DNA from: Limosilactobacillus sp. WILCCON 0051 | GTDB taxonomy: Bacteria; Bacillota; Bacilli; Lactobacillales; Lactobacillaceae | Reading direction: 5' to 3' | Assembly (NCBI RefSeq): GCF_039955095.1 | Contig: NZ_CP154878.1 | Location: forward strand, 2,232,001 to 2,296,000 | Length of the DNA: 64,000 nt | Shown: positions 1 to 7,908 of the stretch, piece after piece | How positions within the stretch are numbered: the stretch's first letter is position 1 | How the letters are laid out: each line of letters begins with the position of its first letter | Translations under genes and position numbers: made by a program | Notes under the pieces: generated by a model | Database searches by the model: none | The model's input: only the letters and a program-made list of their open reading frames with translations | What the model was told of the DNA's origin: nothing

Positions 1-386
1 ACGCCGGATTCAAGAATAATGTTGGAGTAAGGCGTCATCTCACCCGTGCGGATGAAGGCGTGCGTCTTGGCCAGGTTCTTCTTCAAATCGCTGTGAGGCA
101 TGAATTCGATCTCAACATCAGGCAGCGCCTTTTTGATGTTTTCCAGCTGTTCTGGGTTTTGGTCCTTGATCTCATCGGCAAGGTAGATCTTTTGAACCTT
201 CATTTCCTTTAAGACGTTGTTCAAGACGTCCATAAAGCTTGGCAGCTGCTTGTCGAGCGCCAGATCGATCTTCTTGGTTCCCATTGGCACCGGCATGCCG
301 GCATCGCCAATCGACAGCCAGTCCATGTGGCCCATGTTGGCAACGACGGCGGACACTTCAGAGTTGATAATTCCAGTTTTCTTCAT
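1..386 (-). CDS. rbsD: D-ribose pyranase RbsD (partial at its C-terminus)
   Basis: RbsD interconverts beta-pyranose and beta-furanose forms of D-ribose, supplying the form that ribokinase uses. Translation from the ATG at 386 begins [20 protein letters not shown] and continues with the family features [16 protein letters not shown] and a late DEIKDQNP stretch. The reading frame runs off the left edge after about 128 codons; the family is usually about 131 residues, so only a few codons are missing. A TAGGAG ribosome binding site precedes the ATG. It lies 52 bp downstream of rbsK in the same direction, the usual ribose-operon pairing. A transporter is not in view. Confidence 0.93.
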   Translation of the reverse strand, partial: MKKTGIINSEVSAVVANMGHMDWLSIGDAGMPVPMGTKKIDLALDKQLPSFMDVLNNVLKEMKVQKIYLADEIKDQNPEQLENIKKALPDVEIEFMPHSDLKKNLAKTHAFIRTGEMTPYSNIILESG

Positions 387-438
387 GATCAAAATCTCCT
401 AATTCCTAATTCTTATTTCTGCGAACGTTCAGCCGCGA

Positions 439-1359
439 TTACTCGGCAAGTGCGGCTTTGACTTCTTCACCCGTTGGAATCGATGGCATGGCACCCATCT
501 TTTGAACGGTCAGACTGGATGCACGCTGCGCGTAGACCAGAGCATCGGCAACATTGCTCAGGTCGTTGTCCAGCTGCGAGGCCAGCGCACCGATGAACGT
601 GTCACCGGCAGCCGTCGTATCAACGGCCTTGACCTTAAATGCAGGCACCATTCCATGACCGTGCGGCGTGCAGTAGAAGACCCCTTTTGAGCCCAACGTG
701 ATCAGCAGGTTTTTGGCGCCCTGCTGTTTGAACCATTCCGCGGACTTAAGCATGGAATCTTCATCAGTAATCTTGATTCCCGTCAAAACAAAGCTTTCGC
801 TGTCGTTAGGGATCACGACGTCCGTGTATTGCAGCAGCTCTGGCAAGATTTCATGAGCTGGTGCCGGATTCAGGATCGTCGTTACGCCATGTTCCTTAGC
901 TTGTTTGAAAGCTTCGGCAGTGACTGCCTGTGGCGTTTCAAACTGACTGATCAAAAAGTCGATCTCTTCAAAGACGGCATCGGCGTTTTTCAAAACCTCA
1001 GTCGTCATTGCTTGGTTGGCACCACCATAAACCATGATGTCGTTTTGGCCCTCGGCATCAAGCGTAATCAAGGCCGTTCCCGTACCATGCAGCTCATCAA
1101 TCCCAATCAGCTTGGTGTCGACATGATCTTCTTGAAGCGCCTCACGCATGAACTTACCCTCATTGTCAGCACCAACCATCCCGATAAACCAGGTCTTGGC
1201 ACCAGACCGAGCAGCGGCAACTGCTTGGTTGGCACCCTTACCGCCAGGAGCAGAACTCTTGGAACCTGCCGAGATCGTCTCACCAGGCATTGGGAAACGC
1301 TGTACGTGGTAGGTCGTATCAACGTTGATGCTCCCTAAAACCGCAATTTTCTTAGCCAT
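439..1359 (-). CDS. rbsK: Ribokinase
   Basis: PfkB-family sugar kinase of 306 residues that phosphorylates D-ribose to ribose 5-phosphate with ATP in the cytoplasm. The N-terminus has the substrate-binding GSINVDTTY and the APGGKGANQAVAAAR glycine-rich signature near residues 38-52. The C-terminal signature DTTAAGDTFIGAL carries the catalytic Asp in the GAGD-like AAGD motif. Start chosen at the ATG at 1359, which has a GGAGGAAG ribosome binding site just upstream. It is followed by rbsD in the same operon. LacI-type palindromes lie upstream (separate entries), so catabolite and/or ribose-repressor control is likely. Confidence 0.96.
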   Translation of the reverse strand: MAKKIAVLGSINVDTTYHVQRFPMPGETISAGSKSSAPGGKGANQAVAAARSGAKTWFIGMVGADNEGKFMREALQEDHVDTKLIGIDELHGTGTALITLDAEGQNDIMVYGGANQAMTTEVLKNADAVFEEIDFLISQFETPQAVTAEAFKQAKEHGVTTILNPAPAHEILPELLQYTDVVIPNDSESFVLTGIKITDEDSMLKSAEWFKQQGAKNLLITLGSKGVFYCTPHGHGMVPAFKVKAVDTTAAGDTFIGALASQLDNDLSNVADALVYAQRASSLTVQKMGAMPSIPTGEEVKAALAE

Positions 1360-1383
1360 TTGCTTCCTCCTATGGTCTCTACT

Positions 1384-1410
1384 GTAAAACGTTTTTGTAA
1401 ATCGTTTTAC
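1384..1410. promoter_or_regulatory. Inverted repeat upstream of rbsK, probable operator
   Basis: GTAAAACG at 1384-1391 is repeated as its exact reverse complement CGTTTTAC at 1403-1410, 25-50 bp before the rbsK start. The position suits a repressor site (RbsR or CcpA, both LacI family). Which protein binds is inference. Confidence 0.5.
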
Positions 1411-1443
1411 GAAAATTTCAACGTTGTTAATTTAACATGATTT

Positions 1444-1455
1444 GAAATCGTTTGC
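1444..1455. promoter_or_regulatory. LacI-type operator half of a spaced inverted pair
   Basis: GAAATCGTTTGC occurs here and as its exact reverse complement GCAAACGATTTC at 1519-1530, 63 bp further away from rbsK. Both resemble RbsR/CcpA sites with a central CG. A pair on opposite strands upstream of rbsK could support looping by a LacI-family repressor; this is inference. Confidence 0.5.
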
Positions 1456-1518
1456 AACCCCTCTTTAAAAATTTAATTCAGAAATTTTACTAATGTAAGC
1501 GATGAAAATAGCGCCATG

Positions 1519-1530
1519 GCAAACGATTTC
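1519..1530. promoter_or_regulatory. Second LacI-type operator copy, inverted
   Basis: GCAAACGATTTC, exact reverse complement of 1444-1455. It lies between the rbsK promoter region and the trx terminator. Confidence 0.5.
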
Positions 1531-1548
1531 CCAAATTAACTTTTTAGT

Positions 1549-1591
1549 AAAAAAAGATCCGACTCGCTTAAACGAATCGGATCTTTTTTTA
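1549..1591 (-). terminator. Rho-independent terminator of the rluA-terC-trx operon
   Basis: A GATCCGA(T/C)TCG stem around a TTTAA-type loop with A-runs and T-runs on both sides; it can act on both strands. It lies 12 bp after the thioredoxin stop. Confidence 0.85.
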
Positions 1592-1603
1592 TAATCGCTG
1601 GTC

Positions 1604-1921
1604 TTATTCAGCTGCTTTACGCGCAAAATAATGTGCCAGCCGATCTTTTGGGTAGATACCCGTTACTTTTTCCTTGGCCACGCCATCGCGAAAAAGCACC
1701 AGGCTAGGAACACTCATCACTTTATAGCGTTCCGCGATTGCTTGTTGATGATCAACGTTAAACTTGACGAATTTGATCTGCCCGGCAAATTCCTTTTCCA
1801 GCTCTGCCATGATCGGTTCCATCATTTTGCATGGTCCACACCATGGCGCCCAGAAATCGACTACCGTCAGCGGGCCTTGAATCATTTCGTCAAAGTTTTC
1901 AATGGTTGCTTCTTGTGCCAT
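1604..1921 (-). CDS. trxA: Thioredoxin-family protein
   Basis: A 105-residue thioredoxin: small cytoplasmic disulfide reductase recycled by thioredoxin reductase. The active site WCGPC is at residues 27-31, preceded by VVDFWAP, and the cis-proline loop MSVPSLVLF follows, all in the normal order and spacing. The ATG at 1921 is chosen because AAGGAG, which overlaps the terC stop codon, lies at good distance; an in-frame extension upstream would run through terC. It is the last gene of the rluA-terC-trx operon, with 4 bp between terC and trx, so the two are probably translationally coupled. It may be one of several thioredoxins in the genome, so trxA is used in a family sense. Confidence 0.9.
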   Translation of the reverse strand: MAQEATIENFDEMIQGPLTVVDFWAPWCGPCKMMEPIMAELEKEFAGQIKFVKFNVDHQQAIAERYKVMSVPSLVLFRDGVAKEKVTGIYPKDRLAHYFARKAAE

Positions 1922-1925
1922 CAGA

Positions 1926-2705
1926 CTACTCCTTTTTATCGGTTGCCTGCGCATGGTTTTTGCGCCGTACCAAGTGCACGATAATCGTAATAACGAAAAC
2001 GGCCAGGACAAAGATCCCAAAAGCACTTGAAGGAATCTCAATATCAATTGCAGGAATCGATAAGAACAGCTTAATGGCAACAAACAGAATCAAGATATAC
2101 GCCATTGGCTCCAATTCTGGAATCTTGTTCATCAAGCGCATAATCACTTCAGCAATTCCCCGCATACAGAGGATACCAATCAAGCCACCGATCAAAACGA
2201 TCACTGGATTGCTTGAAATTGCAAGTGAAGCCAACACAGAATCAACGGAAAATATGATGTCCATGAACTCGATTTGAGCAACGACCCACCAGAATCGCTT
2301 CCGACCAGTCAGGCCTTTACGGTTAGCCTTAGGACTGGCCTGCTTGCTGCGCCGTTTCGGGTTGCCCTGAAACTTATAGCGGAAGAAGCGGTAAACCAGA
2401 TATACCAGGTAGGCAGCCCCGATGACCTTGATTTCCCAGAAATGGATCAAGTAGACGCCAAGCCCAATAATCAAGAAGCGGAAGATATAAGATCCCCAAA
2501 TCCCGTAAAACAGAGATTCCTCTTGTTCTTTAAGCGTTGGCAAAACCCGTGTCTGAGCTGCTAAGACCACCGCGTTGTCCACGGATAACAGACATTCGAT
2601 CAATACCAGTGAAAGGATGATCAGCCAATCCTGACTTGAAGTTATCACAGCTTCCCAGTTGTGCAAGTCGAAGAACGGTCCGTAAAGCTTAGTTAAAAGT
2701 GACAA
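1926..2705 (-). CDS. TerC-family integral membrane protein
   Basis: A 259-residue membrane protein of the TerC/Alx family. The hallmark segments LIECLLSVDNAVVLA (residues about 36-50) and EFMDIIFSVDSVLAS carry the conserved acidic residues inside membrane helices. Seven or so hydrophobic helices can be seen, with a basic cytoplasmic loop (KFQGNPKRRSKQAS) in the middle. Family members have been linked to tellurite resistance and, more recently, to manganese export for secreted metalloenzymes; the substrate here is not shown. No yybP-ykoY riboswitch is visible in the 30 bp gap to the upstream gene. Confidence 0.85.
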   Translation of the reverse strand: MSLLTKLYGPFFDLHNWEAVITSSQDWLIILSLVLIECLLSVDNAVVLAAQTRVLPTLKEQEESLFYGIWGSYIFRFLIIGLGVYLIHFWEIKVIGAAYLVYLVYRFFRYKFQGNPKRRSKQASPKANRKGLTGRKRFWWVVAQIEFMDIIFSVDSVLASLAISSNPVIVLIGGLIGILCMRGIAEVIMRLMNKIPELEPMAYILILFVAIKLFLSIPAIDIEIPSSAFGIFVLAVFVITIIVHLVRRKNHAQATDKKE

Positions 2706-2735
2706 TGAACTCCTCCTTATCTATTTGTTGTCTCT

Positions 2736-3641
2736 TTATTTGTATTTTAACAAAATTTGTTTGAATTCGTCATCTATTGGTGCCTGAATTGTTTGAATTT
2801 TTTCAGTAAATGGTAAAATCAACTGCTGCTTAATGCCATGCAGCATCATTCGTGAAGCTTCAATCGTGCCATACAGCGGATCTCCGATGATTGGATGGCC
2901 GCTGTGAGCCAGGTGAACTCTTAACTGGTGAGTCCGACCGGTTGCCAATTGCAGTCTGACCAACGTGGCGTTTTTACCGCGCCAGGCAACCTGATAGTAG
3001 GTCAGTGCTGGCTGGCTGGCAAAGCCGTTGACTCGTCGCTTGCGCTGATCAAGCAGATCTCTGCCAATTGGCCAATCAAATTTTCCGGCATCTTGAGTGA
3101 TGGTCCCGACCACCAGCGCAAGATATTGGCGATGCATCTGCCCTTGACTGATGCGGCGATCCAAAATCGGTACGACAATCGGATTCTTGGCGATTGCCAC
3201 GGCGCCGCTGGTTGCTTGATCCAAACGATGAACCATAAAGGCATCAGCTGATGAAGTCTTTAAATAGCCGGCTGCATCGTTGAGCAGCGTCCCAGTTTCA
3301 AGCGGCTGATTGGGATGCGTTTTTTGGCCTGCTGGTTTATTGACTACCAAGACGTCGCGATTTTCAAACAGCACGTTCAGCTTGGGCTGTGGAGTTGGTT
3401 GATAGTGCGTTTGCGGCGTCCGAAACTCATCGCCGTTAAAATTCAGCTCAATTATATCTGCCGGCTGCACTTGATGATTGACGGGATAATATTGACCATT
3501 GACCAAGACGTTATGACGCGTTCTGAGATAATATACAAAGCGCCGCGGCAGCAGCCATTGCTTTTGCAGCAGATCACGCAGCGTTTGGGACGGCTGATCT
3601 TTTGACAGCGTCTCAATGATTTTCCAGTTTTTTTCCATCAT
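2736..3641 (-). CDS. RluA-family RNA pseudouridine synthase
   Basis: A 301-residue enzyme converting uridine to pseudouridine in rRNA or tRNA. The catalytic motif MVHRLDQATSGAVAIAK (HRLDxxTSG, with the catalytic Asp) lies near residue 140. RTHQLRVHLAHSGHPIIGDPLYG is the second family signature. The N-terminal part (SKDQPSQTLRDLLQ to NGDEFRTP) resembles an S4-like RNA-binding domain. Two ATGs in tandem (3641, 3638) follow AAGGGGGTC; the second has the better spacing. It heads an operon with terC and trx. The exact RNA site cannot be assigned from sequence alone; RluD-like is most likely. Confidence 0.9.
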   Translation of the reverse strand: MMEKNWKIIETLSKDQPSQTLRDLLQKQWLLPRRFVYYLRTRHNVLVNGQYYPVNHQVQPADIIELNFNGDEFRTPQTHYQPTPQPKLNVLFENRDVLVVNKPAGQKTHPNQPLETGTLLNDAAGYLKTSSADAFMVHRLDQATSGAVAIAKNPIVVPILDRRISQGQMHRQYLALVVGTITQDAGKFDWPIGRDLLDQRKRRVNGFASQPALTYYQVAWRGKNATLVRLQLATGRTHQLRVHLAHSGHPIIGDPLYGTIEASRMMLHGIKQQLILPFTEKIQTIQAPIDDEFKQILLKYK

Positions 3642-3762
3642 GACCCCCTTAATTGATGATTATTTGATACTTTTTTCATTTCTTATGGTTGCCTGGGTTG
3701 AATTTTAGCGCATTAAATAGTTGAATTATACTTAAAGACCAATTTTCGCGGAGGATAAAATC

Positions 3763-4683
3763 ATGTTGAGTGCCGAACTAATCAATGAACAAAGCTATTG
3801 GATCAGCGTGTTTGAGCCCCTGCCTCATGAACGCGAAGATTTGATCAACAAGTACGAGGTTACCAAAGAGCTTTTGGATTACGCCATCGACCCTTATGAA
3901 AAGGCCCGGGTTGAGGTTGATCGTGATGCCGGTGTCACTTTGCTGATCTTTGACGTCTACGTACCCACGCATGAGGTCTCAGCACCCCAAACCGCGCCAA
4001 TCGGCATTATGCTGACGGCCAACAACGTTTTGACCTTCACCAACGCTCAGACCAATTTTGTTAACGGAATCCTGGCCAAGCAGCTCAAAACCATGAAAAA
4101 ACGCGGCCCGGTCAATGATCGCTTTGATTTCATTCTACCAACCCTTTACAAACTCTCAACCAGCTATTTTGGACCAATTCGGCGTGCCGATCAACAGCGC
4201 CAGCAGATTCAGCGCAACCTGCAGAACCATACGGAACGCAAGGCGATTACCGAATTCATGGAAATCGAAACAGGGCTGGTCTATATTCTGACTTCACTAA
4301 AAGGCAACGTTTCTTTGCTTGAAGAATTCAAACGACGCTTTGGCAGCCGGATGTCGCATCGCCAGCTTAATGATCTGGACGATATTATCATCGAAGCTCA
4401 GCAAGGTTTAGAAATGGCCCAGATGACATCTGACGTCTCGGCTCGCGTTTCTGACGCCTATAGCAAGGTTCTGGACAGTAATCTGAACCAGACCATGAAA
4501 TTTTTGACCATCTATTCAATCGTCTTGGCAATTCCGCCAATCGTTTCCGGCTTTTATGGCGAAAACGTCAGATCGCTGCCGTTTGCCCAAAGCGAATGGG
4601 CCTGGCAGATCACGATTGCGATTACTTTAATCATGATTCTGCTCTCAATCTGGTTTTTATTCAATCGACACTGGTGGCATTAA
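3763..4683 (+). CDS. CorA-like divalent-cation transporter with variant GEN motif
   Basis: A 306-residue protein with the CorA layout: a long charged cytoplasmic N-terminal domain with coiled-coil character, then two C-terminal membrane helices (about 242-263 and 280-300). CorA proteins carry YGMN between the helices as the pore entrance; here the sequence is GFYGENV, with GEN at 266-268, so Met is replaced by Glu. Family membership suggests Mg2+ or another divalent metal; the changed motif makes selectivity uncertain. Start ATG 3763 has GGAGGATAAAATC upstream. It stands alone, with the purine-permease leader following. Confidence 0.82.
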   Translation: MLSAELINEQSYWISVFEPLPHEREDLINKYEVTKELLDYAIDPYEKARVEVDRDAGVTLLIFDVYVPTHEVSAPQTAPIGIMLTANNVLTFTNAQTNFVNGILAKQLKTMKKRGPVNDRFDFILPTLYKLSTSYFGPIRRADQQRQQIQRNLQNHTERKAITEFMEIETGLVYILTSLKGNVSLLEEFKRRFGSRMSHRQLNDLDDIIIEAQQGLEMAQMTSDVSARVSDAYSKVLDSNLNQTMKFLTIYSIVLAIPPIVSGFYGENVRSLPFAQSEWAWQITIAITLIMILLSIWFLFNRHWWH

Positions 4684-4772
4684 AATAAGTTCGTAATTTT
4701 ATGATTGATTGAGCTTTTAATTGTCAAAAAGTTCGGATTATGTTAAGATGAATCTTGTTAAATTAAAGTTAA

Positions 4773-4837
4773 GCCTATATATTCTCGCAATACGGGCGAG
4801 AGTCTCTACCCTGAACCGTAAATTCAGGACTATAAGC
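4773..4837 (+). ncRNA. Purine riboswitch aptamer (guanine/xanthine class)
   Basis: The three-way junction is readable. P1 is GCCTATA/TATAAGC with one mismatch. P2 is CTCGC/GCGAG with loop AATACGG. The conserved TCTCTACC follows. P3 is CCTGA/TCAGG with loop ACCGTAAAT. Loops L2 and L3 are complementary (ACGG/CCGT). After P3 comes GGACTATAAG: the C in GACTAT is the position that selects guanine-type ligands (adenine riboswitches have T). It controls the downstream permease. Confidence 0.93.
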
Positions 4838-4840
4838 AGC

Positions 4841-4880
4841 CAAAAAGTCGTCATGGTTGCCTGCCATGGCGACTTTTTGC
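4841..4880 (+). terminator. Riboswitch expression-platform terminator
   Basis: AAAAAGTCG(T)CATGG and CCATG(G)CGACTTTTT form a long hairpin with a T-run directly after the aptamer. Ligand binding stabilising P1 is expected to allow this terminator to form and shut the permease gene off. Confidence 0.88.
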
Positions 4881-4913
4881 TTGCCTGTATGGGCTGACTC
4901 AGGAGGAAAGATC

Positions 4914-6269
4914 TTGAATAGTGCATCACAGGGAAAATTAAACGACTTTGGAAAAAATCTGGTGCTTGGCTTTCAGCATCTGCTGGCTATGTATTCAGGC
5001 GATGTCTTGGTCCCGCTTTTGATTGGAAACTTTCTGCATTTCAACGCGGCACAGATGACCTATCTGGTTTCAATCGACATCTTCATGTGCGGGATCGCCA
5101 CACTGCTGCAGCTACGCAAGACTCCGCTGACTGGGATCGGTCTGCCGGTTGTTCTGGGCTGTGCGGTACAATCAGTTGCCCCTTTGGAATCGATTGGCGG
5201 CAAACTGGGCATTGCCTACATGTATGGTGCCATCATCTGTGCCGGAATCTTTGTCTTTTTGATTGCCGGCCTGTTTGCCAAGATGAAAAAACTGTTTCCA
5301 CCAGTCGTAACTGGATCCTTGATTACCATTATCGGTTTTACCCTGGTTCCAGTCGGTTTTCAAAATCTCGGCGGTGGCTCAGCAGCTGCCAAGTCATTCG
5401 GCGCGCCAGCCAACTTAGCAATCGGCTTTTTAACGATTGTCATCATTTTGGCAATCAATGCATTTGCCAAGGGCTTTGTTAAGTCAATCGCAATTTTGCT
5501 GGGGATTTTAATCGCGTCCTTTATTGCCGGCGCATTTGGCATGGTCTCATTAACGCCAGTTGCCCAAGCTTCCTGGTTCCATCTGCCGCAGATCTTCTAC
5601 TTTGGGGTTCCTAAGTACAACGGCAGCGCAATCGTTACCATGATGCTGGTCGCTTTAACGACGATGATCGAATCAACTGGGGTCTACTTTGCCTTAAGCG
5701 ACGTTACTGGTCAGAAGATTACTGAAGACGACATGAAGCGTGGCTATCGTGCTGAAGGGATTGCGGCCATTTTAGGCGGGATCTTCAATACTTTCCCCTA
5801 CTCAACGTTCTCGCAAAATGTCGGCGTTCTGCGCATGTCTGGCGTTAAGACCCGCAAACCAGTCTACTATGCTGCCTTCCTGCTTTTGGCACTGGGACTG
5901 CTACCTAAAGCCGGCGCGCTGGCAACCGTAATTCCAACGCCGGTTCTTGGCGGGGCCATGATCGTAATGTTTGGCATGGTCGGCGTGCAGGGAATTCAGA
6001 TTCTGCAAAAAGCGGATCTGAACAAGAACAGCAATCTGCTGGTTGCCTCGATGTCAATTGGACTGGGGCTTGGCGTAACCGTTTATCCACAGATTTTCCA
6101 GCATCTGGCAACCGAAGCACAGATCATTCTGGGCAACGGGGTGGTCGTTGGCAGTCTGGCGGCCGTAATCTTAAATCTGATCTTTAACTGGCAGGACTTC
6201 AAAAAGCCGGTGCAAAGCAAAATTAAGACCAGTCCAAGAACTGCTGATCCTATTATGAATGAAAATTAA
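4914..6269 (+). CDS. pbuX: Xanthine/purine permease, NCS2 family
   Basis: A 451-residue membrane transporter of the nucleobase:cation symporter-2 family, with about 12-14 hydrophobic helices. The family features LAMYSGDVLVPLLIG near the N-terminus, GLPVVLGCAVQSVAP, and the motif TFPYSTFSQNVGVL (NCS2 signature Q/E-N-x-G-x-x-x-x-T region) are present. A guanine-class purine riboswitch upstream points to xanthine or another oxo-purine as substrate rather than uracil. Start is the TTG at 4914, 7 bp after AGGAGG; the upstream in-frame start lies inside the riboswitch terminator. No xpt gene is adjacent, unlike the Bacillus xpt-pbuX operon. Confidence 0.88.
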   Translation: MNSASQGKLNDFGKNLVLGFQHLLAMYSGDVLVPLLIGNFLHFNAAQMTYLVSIDIFMCGIATLLQLRKTPLTGIGLPVVLGCAVQSVAPLESIGGKLGIAYMYGAIICAGIFVFLIAGLFAKMKKLFPPVVTGSLITIIGFTLVPVGFQNLGGGSAAAKSFGAPANLAIGFLTIVIILAINAFAKGFVKSIAILLGILIASFIAGAFGMVSLTPVAQASWFHLPQIFYFGVPKYNGSAIVTMMLVALTTMIESTGVYFALSDVTGQKITEDDMKRGYRAEGIAAILGGIFNTFPYSTFSQNVGVLRMSGVKTRKPVYYAAFLLLALGLLPKAGALATVIPTPVLGGAMIVMFGMVGVQGIQILQKADLNKNSNLLVASMSIGLGLGVTVYPQIFQHLATEAQIILGNGVVVGSLAAVILNLIFNWQDFKKPVQSKIKTSPRTADPIMNEN

Positions 6270-6273
6270 AATT

Positions 6274-6308
6274 AAGGCATCGGTGATCGCTTCACCGGTG
6301 CCTTTTTA
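6274..6308 (+). terminator. Rho-independent terminator after pbuX
   Basis: GGCATCGGTGA and TCACCGGTGCC pair (one G-U) around TCGCT, followed by TTTTT. Confidence 0.88.
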
Positions 6309-6354
6309 GTTGTAAAATAAAGCCAGATCTAACTTGAAAGGGGTTTTGTTTCAT

Positions 6355-7797
6355 ATGGAACATTTTGGTTCATTTCATTCTTCATGCACGGCAATGCTGG
6401 TTGGAAAAAAGGCAACAATTGATGGTTCAACCATAATTGCTCGTGATGAAGACGGCGAAAGCGGCATTAACCAAAAAACTTTCAAAGTCTTTCCGGCTCG
6501 CGACTATGATGAAGAGTTCGTTTCTGAATACTCAGGCGTTAAAATCCCGCTCCACGGTCATGGCTGTCGCTTTACCGCTACACCAAACGCTCAGGAAAAT
6601 GAGATCAAAGGGCGCTGGGACGAACAGGGCATCAATGAATACAACGTGGCAATGAGTGCTACCGAAACTGAAGGTACCAACGCCCGCTGCCTAGGCCACG
6701 ATCCATTGGTCAAAAACGGCATCGACGAGGATTCAATGCTGTATCTGGTGCTGCCGTTTATCAAAACTGCTCGAGAAGGCGTGGCCCGGCTTGGTAAGCT
6801 GATCGAACAATATGGAACCGGCGAGTGCAACGGTATTGCCTTTGCCGATCAAGATGAGGTCTGGTACTTTGAAACCGGTGCTGGTCATCAATGGGCCGCT
6901 CAACGCATTCCAGATGACTGTTATGCCATCTGTCCCAACATTATGGTAATTGAGGAAATCGACTTTAACGATTCCGACAATTTCATGTTTGCATCAACTT
7001 TAAAGTCATTCGTCGAAAAAAATCACCTGAATCCTGACCCAACGACCTTTAACTATCGCAACATCTTCGGGACGCAAAGCGAGGCCGACAGCTACTATAA
7101 CACGCCTCGAACCTGGTATGGACAAAAGCTGTTCAATCCATCCATTGAACAGGATCCAACCAGTCAAAACATGCCATTCCTGCGGCGGCCAGAAAAAAAG
7201 ATCGCGATTGAAGACGTGGAGGCCTTTCTTTCTTCCCATTACAATGGCACGCCATACGATCCGATGGGAACTTTTGCTTCGGGAACCAGGGAAGAGCAGC
7301 GCAAATTCCGCTCAATCTCACTTGACCGTAATCAAAGCTCCTGCATTCTGCAGATTCGCAATCACGTACCAAAAGAATTTGCCGCTATCCAATGGATCAA
7401 TTTTGGCTTCTACTGCTACAGTCCATACGTACCGTTTTATACCAACATTTCCGACACGCCAGCCAACTACCAAAAAGCTGGTGCCGAGGTCGATACCAAC
7501 AGTGCCTATTGGATGTATAAAACACTGGCCGTTGTCGTTGAACCGCGCTATCACAAATTTATCAATGAGGTCAACGAGTATCGCGATAGCTGTCAAAGCT
7601 TTGGCCTGCAGCGAATTGACCAGATCGACCAGCAGGCGGCTGAACTTGAAGTAGATGAGCTGAACAACTTCCTTACCAAAGCCAATCTGCAAACGGCCGC
7701 TGAGGTTACCAAGCGAACTCACGCGCTGCTCAGCAGTCTGATCAAACAATCGCTGCTTGACTCCAAGTATCAGTTTGAACTTGGCGACAATCTATAA
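6355..7797 (+). CDS. pepD: C69-family dipeptidase (first copy)
   Basis: A 480-residue PepD-type dipeptidase (Ntn-hydrolase fold, peptidase family C69), which splits a broad range of dipeptides in the cytoplasm. The probable nucleophile is Cys11 in HSSCTAMLVGKKATIDGSTI, exposed by N-terminal processing in this family. Other family blocks visible: ARDEDGESG, ARCLGHDPLV, EWxIRPDDC-like QRIPDDCYAI, and SAYWMYKTLAVVVE near the C-terminus. The ATG at 6355 follows AAAGGGGT at good spacing; an earlier in-frame TTG overlaps that site. A paralogue lies at 32875-34308. The ten residues before the Cys here are longer than the seven in the second copy. Confidence 0.92.
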   Translation: MEHFGSFHSSCTAMLVGKKATIDGSTIIARDEDGESGINQKTFKVFPARDYDEEFVSEYSGVKIPLHGHGCRFTATPNAQENEIKGRWDEQGINEYNVAMSATETEGTNARCLGHDPLVKNGIDEDSMLYLVLPFIKTAREGVARLGKLIEQYGTGECNGIAFADQDEVWYFETGAGHQWAAQRIPDDCYAICPNIMVIEEIDFNDSDNFMFASTLKSFVEKNHLNPDPTTFNYRNIFGTQSEADSYYNTPRTWYGQKLFNPSIEQDPTSQNMPFLRRPEKKIAIEDVEAFLSSHYNGTPYDPMGTFASGTREEQRKFRSISLDRNQSSCILQIRNHVPKEFAAIQWINFGFYCYSPYVPFYTNISDTPANYQKAGAEVDTNSAYWMYKTLAVVVEPRYHKFINEVNEYRDSCQSFGLQRIDQIDQQAAELEVDELNNFLTKANLQTAAEVTKRTHALLSSLIKQSLLDSKYQFELGDNL

Positions 7798-7821
7798 AAA
7801 TAAAAAGTCATTGAAGCAAAT

Positions 7822-7866
7822 AATCGCGTGCCGTCAGCCGCAAAGCTGATTACACGCGATTTTTTC
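7822..7866 (+). terminator. Rho-independent terminator after pepD copy 1
   Basis: AATCGCGTG and CACGCGATT form the outer stem, with an inner CAGC/GCTG pair, then TTTTTT. It may also serve the convergent SDR gene. Confidence 0.85.
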
Positions 7867-7908
7867 GTCCGTAAAACTCCAAAATTAATTGGAATTCTGC
7901 ATTCTGAT

